A DNA stretch of 64,000 nt from Persicobacter psychrovividus (GTDB lineage: Bacteria > Bacteroidota > Bacteroidia > Cytophagales > Cyclobacteriaceae), in contig NZ_AP025295.1 of the NCBI RefSeq assembly GCF_036492425.1, positions 310,001 to 374,000 of the forward strand, given 5' to 3'. The translations under genes and the position numbers were made by a program. Each line of letters opens with the position of its first letter. The first letter of the stretch is position 1. Of the stretch, positions 9,413-16,210 are shown in pieces. A model generated the notes under the pieces. That model saw nothing but the letters and a program-made list of their open reading frames with translations, had not been told where the DNA came from and searched no databases.

Positions 9413-9513
9413 TTAATTGTCCCTTTTTGGGAAATGTAAATAATTGAAAATTAGACAATTAAGCATGTTGAGGTGATTTTGTGTTAATATTCAAATATTA
9501 TTTAAGACAATTA
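9413..9513. promoter_or_regulatory. Three GACAATTA sites (candidate enhancer sites)
   Basis: The 8-mer GACAATTA occurs three times: inverted at 9414-9421, direct at 9454-9461 and direct at 9506-9513. The first two extend to a perfect 9-bp inverted repeat (TTAATTGTC ... GACAATTAA). They are centred about 149, 109 and 57 bp before the predicted start of the sigma-54 transcript, the range used by bacterial enhancer-binding proteins. Confidence 0.5.
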
Positions 9514-9538
9514 CGATATATATAAGGCTGACCCAATT

Positions 9539-9555
9539 TTGGCATAAAGCTTGCA
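9539..9555 (+). promoter_or_regulatory. Sigma-54 (RpoN) promoter, -24/-12
   Basis: TTGGCATAAAGCTTGCA matches the sigma-54 consensus TTGGCAYR-N4-TTGCA with the exact 12-bp offset between the GG (9541-9542) and the GC (9553-9554). A transcript should start near 9565-9567. No such match was noticed in the other intergenic regions of the window. Confidence 0.7.
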
Positions 9556-9564
9556 AATTAAATT

Positions 9565-9620
9565 GCATAGGTTGATGTTGGGTTGAGGGGCGGAAATACT
9601 TTGTGTTTTCGCCCTTTTTT
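9565..9620 (+). ncRNA. Candidate sigma-54-dependent small RNA, about 55 nt
   Basis: This segment lies between the sigma-54 promoter and a strong intrinsic terminator and is too short for a gene; its only ATG (9574) is followed by a stop after three codons. The 5' part is G/U-rich and has GGTTGA twice (9570-9575 and 9581-9586), a plausible single-stranded seed. The 3' part is the terminator hairpin and U-tail, the usual build of a bacterial small RNA. ATAGGTTGAT (9567-9576) is perfectly complementary to the leader of the PagL-like mRNA starting at 10912. This is inference from sequence only. Confidence 0.45.
9588..9619 (+). terminator. Strong intrinsic terminator
   Basis: GGGCGGAAATAC pairs with GTGTTTTCGCCC around a TTT loop (12 bp, two G-T wobbles), followed by seven T. 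It is 190 bp after the DUF983 stop codon and 33 bp after the sigma-54 -12 box. Confidence 0.88.
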
Positions 9621-9633
9621 TATGCCACGAAAA

Positions 9634-9651
9634 AACCACCCGAAGGTGGTT
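9634..9651 (-). terminator. Terminator of the PagL-like gene
   Basis: AACCACC and GGTGGTT flank a four-base loop that reads TTCG on the minus strand, and a T-run follows on that strand. It lies 22 bp after the stop codon of the PagL-like gene ending at 9674. Confidence 0.88.
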
Positions 9652-9673
9652 CTTAGCATTTCTTTATGAGCGC

Positions 9674-10912
9674 CTATTGGCCGAAACGGTAACCGATTTG
9701 CCATTCGAGAAAATCAGCAACTGAGAAGTGATAAGCTCGGACATATATTCCCGCGGTAATATCATTGTAAACATTATACTTCAGACCAATTCTTTGGTAC
9801 ATGATCGGTTTTACACCACTGTAATCATCCTTTCTTAAAATGTATGCTCCTGCATTGATCAAGATTGAAAGACGATCCAATACCAATTCATAGGCAGCGT
9901 ATCCCCCAAGGCTTACTTTGTCGCCATTGTGTAAGGATTCTACTTTTTCCAGTTCTCCTCCTTCGTTGAAATCCACCTGTGCATTGATCGACTCGTCATA
10001 GTTTAAGTCAAGCCCTGCACCAAATTTTGATTTCTGACTGATACGCTTCATGTAATAAGCGGTCAGGTTAACGGCAAGGTAATCAATATTCGCATATCTG
10101 TTTTCTTCGCCTACTTTATCAGTATCAAAATCAATTTGTTTTGAAGTGAACGACAAACCAATATTTAATTCTTTTTTCTTTTCTATTGGATCTAACTGTT
10201 TTCTTACCAAATCCCGTCGCAAGTTATTATTGAAATTGTACTGAACCGCCAAATAAGGTGCCATCAGGTTAATTCCATAATTAGGCGTTGATGAGGCTCC
10301 ATTTGAAAAGTGAGTAAACCCAGCACCAGCAGAAAGTTCCCAACGGTCCGTAAGTTCGTAATCTACCTTCAGGGCTGCTTCAATATACACGGTCTTAGAA
10401 GAACCAATGGCAATTTGAAATGGGTTGTCTGCTGGGTGGTACGGATTCCAGTTATAGGTAAGTCCGAAACCTATTCTGTAGCCAAAGCTGAATCGGTTCC
10501 ACCGTTTGAAAGGCCCTTCAAAATACCCGTAAATAGCTGATGGCTGCCCGAGTAAACTGGAAACTTCGGCATTATTTACATCGAAAAAATGCGCGGTGTA
10601 AAAGCCAATACCGTATTTCGGAAAGTTATAGGCATGTTCCCAGTCGTGCTCTCCAAAAGTTTGTTTTCCAAATTCAATAGCAAAAGATTGGTAATAATCT
10701 GTTGCGGGTAAGTCGGCATATTCCTTATTGTCTCCCAAGTTTCCTTTAAGGAAATCATTGGTCAGTAAAACAGCGCCGGCCTGGTATTTAAAACGAAGAT
10801 GGAAGTTTCGTTTGTTATGTTGTTTAAGGCTGTCCAATGAACTTGCTGTGGCACTGAATGGCCCCATAAGCAGCAAAAAAGCAGCCGCAAAAATGTAGGT
10901 AAAATGTTTCAT
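9674..10912 (-). CDS. PagL-like lipid A 3-O-deacylase (paralogue 1)
   Basis: A 412-aa outer-membrane beta-barrel protein, with a signal peptide (IFAAAFLLLMGPFSATA, about residues 6-22). The motif FTHFSNGAS near residue 200 carries the His and Ser of the PagL catalytic triad. The barrel closes with EWQIGYRFGQ. Family knowledge: PagL removes the 3-O acyl chain of lipid A in the outer leaflet. At over 400 aa it is more than twice the length of the classical PagL barrel; the C-terminal half looks like additional barrel strands. The start at 10912 (MKHFTY) was chosen over 10933 because 10933 lies inside the predicted -7 box (10933-10940). A paralogue lies at 11546-12760 with tag between them. Confidence 0.85.
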   Translation of the reverse strand: MKHFTYIFAAAFLLLMGPFSATASSLDSLKQHNKRNFHLRFKYQAGAVLLTNDFLKGNLGDNKEYADLPATDYYQSFAIEFGKQTFGEHDWEHAYNFPKYGIGFYTAHFFDVNNAEVSSLLGQPSAIYGYFEGPFKRWNRFSFGYRIGFGLTYNWNPYHPADNPFQIAIGSSKTVYIEAALKVDYELTDRWELSAGAGFTHFSNGASSTPNYGINLMAPYLAVQYNFNNNLRRDLVRKQLDPIEKKKELNIGLSFTSKQIDFDTDKVGEENRYANIDYLAVNLTAYYMKRISQKSKFGAGLDLNYDESINAQVDFNEGGELEKVESLHNGDKVSLGGYAAYELVLDRLSILINAGAYILRKDDYSGVKPIMYQRIGLKYNVYNDITAGIYVRAYHFSVADFLEWQIGYRFGQ

Positions 10913-10916
10913 AGGT

Positions 10917-10931
10917 ATAGGTTGATCAACC
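10917..10931. promoter_or_regulatory. Palindrome in the PagL-like leader
   Basis: GGTTGATCAACC at 10920-10931 is a perfect 12-bp palindrome between the predicted -7 box and the start codon. ATAGGTTGAT (10917-10926, plus strand) recurs exactly in the candidate small RNA at 9567-9576, so that RNA is complementary to this mRNA leader. It could be an RNA pairing site or a dyad operator. Confidence 0.5.
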
Positions 10932-10932
10932 A

Positions 10933-10961
10933 CAAATTTATGATCAAATATGTAAAAACAT
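10933..10961 (-). promoter_or_regulatory. Bacteroidota-type promoter of the PagL-like gene
   Basis: On the minus strand TAAATTTG (10933-10940) is a perfect TAnnTTTG -7 box. The -33 element 18 bp upstream is weak (ATG instead of TTG). The transcript would start near 10926, leaving a 14-nt leader. Confidence 0.55.
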
Positions 10962-10986
10962 AATTTTTATACCCATTAATATTTAT

Positions 10987-11538
10987 TTAGTGACAGGGAC
11001 AATCCATGAGGTGATCGTTCACCATTCCGATAGCCTGCATGTAGGCATAAATGATTTTTGGACCGACGAATTTGAACCCTCTTTTTTTCAGGTCTTTACT
11101 CAATTGAATAGAGATTTCTGACTCGGCAGGAACCTCGCTTAGTGTAGTAAATTTATTGTCGATAGGCTGATGATCAACAAAACCCCACAGGTACTGATCG
11201 AATGAGCCAAATTCCTCTTTCACCTTCAAAAAGGCCGTGGCATTGGTAAATACGGCCTTTATTTTTAGTTTATTTCTGATGATTCCAGGCTCCAGCAAAA
11301 GGTGTTCACGGTAATCGGCAGAAGTGGCCAATAAGGCTTCAGCATCAAAATTCAAGAACAATTCCTGGTAAGCCTTTCTTTTTTTGAGGATGATATGCCA
11401 GGAAATTCCTGCTTGTGCCCCTTCAAGGTTGAGCATTTCAAACAGCAGGCGGTCGTCATGAACAGGTTTACCCCATTCGTTGTCATGGTAGTTTCGGTAG
11501 AGGTCATCCACCTCTGCCCAAGGGCATCTTTTTTTCAT
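10987..11538 (-). CDS. tag: DNA-3-methyladenine glycosylase I
   Basis: A 183-aa cytoplasmic repair enzyme that removes 3-methyladenine from alkylated DNA. It matches E. coli Tag along its length (CPWAEVDDLYRNYHDNEWG, EGAQAGISWHIILKKR, FKFVGPKIIYAYMQAIGMVNDH in overlapping blocks). All four zinc ligands of the family are present as Cys5, His18, His176 and Cys180, and a helix-hairpin-helix-like core lies between. The gene sits on the same strand between two PagL-like paralogues: its ATG is 7 bp from the stop of paralogue 2 upstream, so those two are likely co-transcribed. There is no functional link evident between lipid A editing and base excision. Confidence 0.96.
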   Translation of the reverse strand: MKKRCPWAEVDDLYRNYHDNEWGKPVHDDRLLFEMLNLEGAQAGISWHIILKKRKAYQELFLNFDAEALLATSADYREHLLLEPGIIRNKLKIKAVFTNATAFLKVKEEFGSFDQYLWGFVDHQPIDNKFTTLSEVPAESEISIQLSKDLKKRGFKFVGPKIIYAYMQAIGMVNDHLMDCPCH

Positions 11539-11545
11539 GGTCGTT

Positions 11546-12760
11546 TTAGCTTTTAATGAATCGGTAGCCTACTTGCCATTCTATAAAATCGGCGATACCG
11601 AATTTGTAAGCACGCACGTAAATTCCGCCATACAGGTGATCAGTCGCCTGGTATTTTACCCCCAAACGTTGGTACATGACTGGTTTCATGCCCTCGTAAT
11701 GCTCGCGCAACAGGTAGGCGCCCACATTCATCACCAAAGATACTTTATTGACCACTAATTCATAGCCGACATACGAGCCCGCACTTAGCTTGTAGATTAA
11801 TTTATTCTTTTCCTTTTCAGGAATACCTTGCTCGTCTTCACGAACCTGTGCATGACTTGACTCATCGAAATTCAGGTCAATACCTACACCAATCTTTGAT
11901 TTCTGACTGATGCGTCGCATGTAGTTGGTGTTAATATTGGCGGTTACGAAGTTAAGATCAGGGAAAGGGGTATTCGGCGTATTTTGTGGATTGCTGATTT
12001 GTTTGACACCCATGGCGTACCCGATATTAACTTCATCCTTTTTTTCAAAGGGTTCCCGTACACGCTCATTAAATTTGGGTGCAATATTATCGTTGAAATT
12101 ATATTGTACACTCAGGTAGGGGGCAAATAGGTTGACTCCATAATTGGGCGTTGTTGTCGCTCCATTTGAAAAGTGCGTGGCAGAAAAACCTGCCTGCAAA
12201 TTCCATCTTGGGCTGACCATATAATCCACAAAAGTACCCGCCTCGATATAAACTGTTTTTTTTGATCCAATAGCCACCTGAAAATGATTGTCATCAGGGT
12301 CGTAGGCATTCCAATTGTAAGTCAGACCAAAGGCCATCCGATATTGTAAACTAAATCGGTGCCACCTTTTAAATGGGCCTTCAAAAAAGGCGTAAACAGC
12401 CATGGGGTGGCCAAGTTCATTGGCTGCTAATCTCTGATCCTCATTTTCCTGGTCATAAAAAAAAGCGGCAGTATAAAAGCCCAGGCCATATTTAGGCATT
12501 AAGTAAGCACGTTCCCAAGCCTTATTGCCCGCAGTTTGCCGACCATATTCAAGGGCATATGCATGGTAATAATCGATAGGCGAAGAAGTTTCGTTATCGC
12601 CTTTCAGAAAATCGTTGGTTAAAAGTACTTTTCCCGATTGCGATTTTATTTTTAAGAAGCTGTTGTTGGTATTTTGAGCAAAAAGGTGTGGTGGGGAAAA
12701 GGGTAGCCAAAGTAAAATGAGCACGATTAGCGTGCCTGTCAGGTTGTCGTTTTTTTTCAT
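11546..12760 (-). CDS. PagL-like lipid A 3-O-deacylase (paralogue 2)
   Basis: A 404-aa outer-membrane barrel with an N-terminal signal (LIVLILLWLPFSPPHLFA). It aligns along its whole length with the protein at 9674-10912: both have LLTNDFLKGD/N, KYGLGFYTA/KYGIGFYTA, FEGPFKRW, the catalytic motif ATHFSNGAT near residue 194, NYGVNLFAPYL and a C-terminal EWQVGYRF. It should act on lipid A in the outer leaflet. The tag gene starts 7 bp downstream, so the two are probably one transcript. No clear TAnnTTTG was found upstream, and the palindrome in the leader of paralogue 1 is absent here, which suggests different control of the two copies. Confidence 0.85.
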   Translation of the reverse strand: MKKNDNLTGTLIVLILLWLPFSPPHLFAQNTNNSFLKIKSQSGKVLLTNDFLKGDNETSSPIDYYHAYALEYGRQTAGNKAWERAYLMPKYGLGFYTAAFFYDQENEDQRLAANELGHPMAVYAFFEGPFKRWHRFSLQYRMAFGLTYNWNAYDPDDNHFQVAIGSKKTVYIEAGTFVDYMVSPRWNLQAGFSATHFSNGATTTPNYGVNLFAPYLSVQYNFNDNIAPKFNERVREPFEKKDEVNIGYAMGVKQISNPQNTPNTPFPDLNFVTANINTNYMRRISQKSKIGVGIDLNFDESSHAQVREDEQGIPEKEKNKLIYKLSAGSYVGYELVVNKVSLVMNVGAYLLREHYEGMKPVMYQRLGVKYQATDHLYGGIYVRAYKFGIADFIEWQVGYRFIKS

Positions 12761-12908
12761 CAGTTATACGGTAGTTGTCAAATTCAACGTACCACATCAA
12801 AAATCGTGTCAAAAAAATAAAATTATAATCTATTTTATATAATAATTTTGATGCTCGACAACAAAAAGTAGAGAAACAGTAAATAGGGTGGGGAAAAGTG
12901 AAAAGCTC

Positions 12909-13322
12909 TTAGACTTGATCGGCCTTGAAATGTTTTTCGATAATATCCTCTACCGAGGCTTGGGTCAGCGGCTTATTGATAAATCCATTGATACTCATGT
13001 CTTCCAAGGCTTTGAATTCATCATCATCGTGTACAGAGGTGGTCAGAATATAAAGCTTTGTATTTCTGAAGTCTGTGATGCTTTTGAGGTTCCCGAAAAT
13101 TTCCATGAACTCCCAGCCCGATATTCCAGGCATATTGAGATCTAAAAAGATGAGGGTCCGATCGTTATCCTCATTATTTTTCAACAAATAATTGATGGCA
13201 TCCGTGCCGTTTTCGAAGCATTCTATCTTTTCTGCTACCCCAATTTCTGAGATAATGTGCTTGTGGTAGAAATTGGTGGCTTCTTCATCATCAATTAGCA
13301 AAATTTTGGTTAGTGAAGTCAT
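12909..13322 (-). CDS. Single-domain (CheY-like) response regulator
   Basis: A 137-aa protein made only of a receiver domain. It has the acidic pair Asp11-Asp12, phospho-acceptor Asp61 (LIFLDLNMPG), the switch Thr (LTTSVH) and Lys in NKPL. No output domain is present, so it probably acts as a phosphorelay carrier or by protein contact. The DDEEATNFYHKHI start is typical of Bacteroidota Rcp1-like receivers. Its start overlaps the end of the upstream receiver gene by 32 bp, so translation is coupled. No histidine kinase is adjacent, hence both are orphans. Confidence 0.92.
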   Translation of the reverse strand: MTSLTKILLIDDEEATNFYHKHIISEIGVAEKIECFENGTDAINYLLKNNEDNDRTLIFLDLNMPGISGWEFMEIFGNLKSITDFRNTKLYILTTSVHDDDEFKALEDMSINGFINKPLTQASVEDIIEKHFKADQV

Positions 13323-13734
13323 AGTTTTGATAGTTTAGTGAGTAGTGTTTAGCTAATATGTCTTTGATATGTCTGCGGGATAAAGGCTTTTGAATAAATT
13401 CATTGACTAAAGAATGATACCTTGATTTGATCATGTCTCTTTGGCTATTGGAAGTTGTTAGTAAAAATAATTTAGTAGGTACTTGTTGTTGTTGCTGAAT
13501 TTCTTCAAAATATTTTAAAAATTCCCAACCATCCATTTCTGGCATATTAATGTCGAGGAAAAGCAGTTCAGGACCATTGGGCAATTGCTGTTTAAGGTGC
13601 GAGATGGCCTCTTTTGGATTGTCAAAAAGAACCACTTGGTTGGTGATTTTTAAACTGTTAGTAATTATTCTATTCAGAAAATTGGTGGCTTCATCATCAT
13701 CAATAAATACAATTTGCTGGAATAGTGAGTTCAT
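13291..13734 (-). CDS. Single-domain (CheY-like) response regulator
   Basis: A 147-aa receiver-only protein, a paralogue of the one that follows it (VFIDDDEATNFLNRII versus LLIDDEEATNFYHKHI). The phospho-acceptor is Asp61 (LLFLDINMPEMDGWEF) and the conserved Lys lies in QKPLSRRHIKDI. The start at 13734 (MNSLFQQ) was preferred to 13770 because the receiver fold begins directly there, and its paralogue has the same spacing. The C-terminal tail is rich in Asn and aromatic residues and runs over the start of the next gene. Function is unknown beyond phosphorelay signalling. Confidence 0.88.
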   Translation of the reverse strand: MNSLFQQIVFIDDDEATNFLNRIITNSLKITNQVVLFDNPKEAISHLKQQLPNGPELLFLDINMPEMDGWEFLKYFEEIQQQQQVPTKLFLLTTSNSQRDMIKSRYHSLVNEFIQKPLSRRHIKDILAKHYSLNYQNYDFTNQNFAN

Positions 13735-14206
13735 AGGGTTATACTTTATTGTTAAGGAGTAAAACACCATCAGTGTTAAAGCTAATGTGCTTTGTTATAA
13801 AGTATAATTTATTGAAAATGATTTTTATGATTAAGGGTTCAAATGTAAGTCTTAACATGAATTTCGTTTGTTCAAATCCATCAAAAGTGCTTATACTCCC
13901 TAAAAAATGGCTTTTGTACGTATGATTCACGTTATATATTTTACGGTTTTAAAGCTTTGATAAGTTTACGGTTGAAGAATTTTTTTTTCGATAGTGTAGA
14001 TATTTTTTCTAATTTTTAAGCTTTTTGGAAGTTACCTTGGAGCGTATTATAAATTATAATTTGCGGCAGGATTGTAAGTTTTTAAACAGACTCATAGAAA
14101 GTACAATTATTTTTGAAATCCTTAACAATATGTAGATCTTACCATTAAAAATTATTATGGTCTATTTTTTGCTTTTAACATTGTAAAAAACACAAACCTC
14201 ATTGTT
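13735..14206. other. AT-rich intergenic region
   Basis: About 470 bp between the divergent receiver pair and the acidic repeat protein, very AT-rich. A near-promoter TTGGAGC ... TATAATTTG at about 14036-14063 has three rather than two bases between TA and TTTG, so it was not called. Nothing else was identified. Confidence 0.5.
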
Positions 14207-15484
14207 ATGATATTTAATGCAAGTATGGGTGTTGACCCAAGCCAACTGACAAAAATTCAGCGTGTTGTTCCGACTGGTGGCTTTCGAAAGTTTTGTCATA
14301 ACCTTACTTTTGGCCTCAGCAGCAGAAAAGAAGAAATTGAAACTTTTACTGCGGTAGCCATTTTAGAACAACTTAAGTTGGGCTTGCAAAGGGTACAGGT
14401 GAATAATATCATTCGGTTATCTCATGATGATATTGATTTTTACCTCGACAGGGAAGGTAAAGAAGATGATTTTGATGAAGCGTTTGAAAATTATGACATG
14501 CGCATTGATCAGTCGATGGCTAAATTTTTTAAACAGCTATTTTTGGTGTTGGAGCATAGCCACGGCTCTTTTAATTATATCATTGAGGTAACCATTAACC
14601 GAACACATGATGTAGGTACTTTTCCTATTGAAGTGAAGGTGGATGGTTTTATTAAGGAATTCAAGGCGGCAAATGGGGCGACAAGTGCCCAGATGCGCAA
14701 AAGAATGGAGACTATTTTCCAGACGCAAGAGTCCTACAATCAATTTGTGGAAGGGAAACGGGTAGAGTTTGAATCTTTTGTTAAAGAGCTGAAAAGCACT
14801 TTGGCGATGTTCATTCGTGTGGATGAAATAGCCGTTTCGTTTAGTCAGAAAATGATCGTTCCTGAGGAGGAAGACGTGCCCTCTGCAGCAGGTTCATCAT
14901 ATCAGCATTACGATCAATACTATGGTTTTTCAGATGCATTGTTTTATGCGATGTTATGGTCGGGCATGAGCCGCAGTCATAATATTCATATTCATAATAC
15001 TTATGTGGTGAATCACGATGGTTATGAAATGGGTTATCTTGATGGTGTAGAAGCGGGTGATATCGCCTTGTTTGACTATGGATTGACAACCCAAGAGCGC
15101 ATGGAAGCTTTCCATGAACAGAATATGGAGCATGAGCAACACGATTTTGATGATCATGATTTTGATGGCAATGATTATGACTATTCCGATGGTGGGGACA
15201 ATGATTACAGTCAATACCAGGATCAGGAGGAACAGGGCAGCTTTTTAGAGGATGATTCCTCAGATAACGAAGGCAGCTTTTTTGATTTTGGCAGCAATGA
15301 TGATGCTTCGGATGACAGTGGCAGCTTTTTCGACTTCTTCAGCGACAGCAGTGATTCAGACGGCGACAGTGGTGGTGGTGGTTTGTTTGACTTTTTTGAC
15401 AGCGGGAGTTCTGACGATGGTGGCAGCTTCTTTGACTTTGGTGGCGACGATAGTGACAGTGACGGCGGCGGATTTTTCGATTAA
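14207..15484 (+). CDS. Unrecognised protein with acidic GGSFFDF-repeat tail
   Basis: A 425-aa protein that I do not recognise. There is no signal peptide or membrane segment. Residues 1-230 look like a folded alpha/beta domain (SRKEEIETFTAVAILEQL, FKQLFLVLEHSHGSFNYI). A linker around 230-300 is rich in His, Tyr and Asp (HNIHIHNTYVV, YEMGYLDGVEAGDIALFDYG). From about 310 the protein is extremely acidic, mostly Asp, Ser and Gly, and repeats the unit GSFFDF or LFDFFDSG five times with Asp/Ser spacers, ending in GGGFFD. The periodic Phe-Phe in an acidic background resembles disordered sticker-and-spacer tails. It stands alone, followed by a strong terminator at 15582. Confidence is for it being a gene, not for any function. 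Confidence 0.85.
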   Translation: MIFNASMGVDPSQLTKIQRVVPTGGFRKFCHNLTFGLSSRKEEIETFTAVAILEQLKLGLQRVQVNNIIRLSHDDIDFYLDREGKEDDFDEAFENYDMRIDQSMAKFFKQLFLVLEHSHGSFNYIIEVTINRTHDVGTFPIEVKVDGFIKEFKAANGATSAQMRKRMETIFQTQESYNQFVEGKRVEFESFVKELKSTLAMFIRVDEIAVSFSQKMIVPEEEDVPSAAGSSYQHYDQYYGFSDALFYAMLWSGMSRSHNIHIHNTYVVNHDGYEMGYLDGVEAGDIALFDYGLTTQERMEAFHEQNMEHEQHDFDDHDFDGNDYDYSDGGDNDYSQYQDQEEQGSFLEDDSSDNEGSFFDFGSNDDASDDSGSFFDFFSDSSDSDGDSGGGGLFDFFDSGSSDDGGSFFDFGGDDSDSDGGGFFD

Positions 15485-15581
15485 TTGAACGCTCAAGAAA
15501 TACTCAAAGCACGAAATGATTGGGGCTGCTTTTGTATCAGGTTCCAGCTCATTTCTTACAACTTTCTTTAAAAATAAAAAA

Positions 15582-15602
15582 CGCGATCTGTGGTAGATCG
15601 CG
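15582..15602. terminator. Bidirectional intrinsic terminator
   Basis: CGCGATCT pairs with AGATCGCG around GTGGT; T-runs follow on both strands. It serves the acidic repeat gene (plus) and the SnoaL-like gene (minus), which converge here. Confidence 0.9.
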
Positions 15603-15617
15603 CTTTTTATTCGGTGA

Positions 15618-16133
15618 TTAGCTTACGGTGCTTTCCTTAATTTTCTTTTTGGCAATTTCTGGAAGAAGTTCGTTGCCCTCGGTAAACTTCAGATTGAATC
15701 TTAACAGGTGAATTCGCCATTTATTGTGCTCGTTCGGAGCAATTTCAAAATTGTACGTCCCAACCACTCGCCAAATATGGTCTCCTGAATCATTATACAG
15801 ATAATGCGATGCAGTGGCATAACAAACCACTGTGGTGTTATTCTGCGAATGCTCAATAACGTGGTTGCCGACCTGGTGGTGAGTGTTGTCAAATCCTGGA
15901 AGGAGTTTTTTCCATTCTGTAATGATTTCCTCAGGGCGAACAGTTCCTGCAGGGCCCGCGCCCATCGAGGAGTAATCAAGCACCACTTCAGGTGCAAATT
16001 GGCGCTGCACGATAGGCCAATTACGGTCATCAACAGCGACAAAAAATCTGTTGATAAAGTTAACTATTGACTCTTTATTATTAAGAAGATCGATCATTGT
16101 TTGATATGAGTTATTTTCTCCCAATTTATGCAT
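15618..16133 (-). CDS. SnoaL-like (NTF2 fold) protein
   Basis: A 171-aa cytoplasmic protein with the SnoaL_4 pattern: ESIVNFINRFFVAVDDRNWP near residue 20, then FAPEVVLDYSSMG, TVRPEEIITEWKKLLPGFDNTHH and a C-terminal YNFEIAPNEHNKWRIHLLRFN. Members bind small hydrophobic ligands and some catalyse isomerisation, dehydration or aldol reactions. The Asp-Arg pair (DDRNW) and the His pair (THHQVG) line the cavity in related proteins. No substrate is suggested by the neighbours. A second possible start is M13 (MIDLL). The gene is monocistronic, with the terminator at 15582-15602. Confidence 0.85.
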   Translation of the reverse strand: MHKLGENNSYQTMIDLLNNKESIVNFINRFFVAVDDRNWPIVQRQFAPEVVLDYSSMGAGPAGTVRPEEIITEWKKLLPGFDNTHHQVGNHVIEHSQNNTTVVCYATASHYLYNDSGDHIWRVVGTYNFEIAPNEHNKWRIHLLRFNLKFTEGNELLPEIAKKKIKESTVS

Positions 16134-16210
16134 AAAGGAAATACAATAAAATAATAATTTGGGAAATAATAATAGTCTTTCAGTTTCCTGCCGATCACCT
16201 TATCCCTCGA

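Noticed and set aside
14036-14063. Promoter TTGGAGC ... TATAATTTG before the acidic repeat gene
   Set aside because: Three instead of two bases separate TA from TTTG, so it does not fit the -7 consensus.
15252-15488. Alternative plus-strand frame in the acidic repeat gene
   Set aside because: It is a shadow of the Asp/Ser repeat; the Thr/Val/Ala-rich translation is the usual artefact of repeated GAT/AGC codons.
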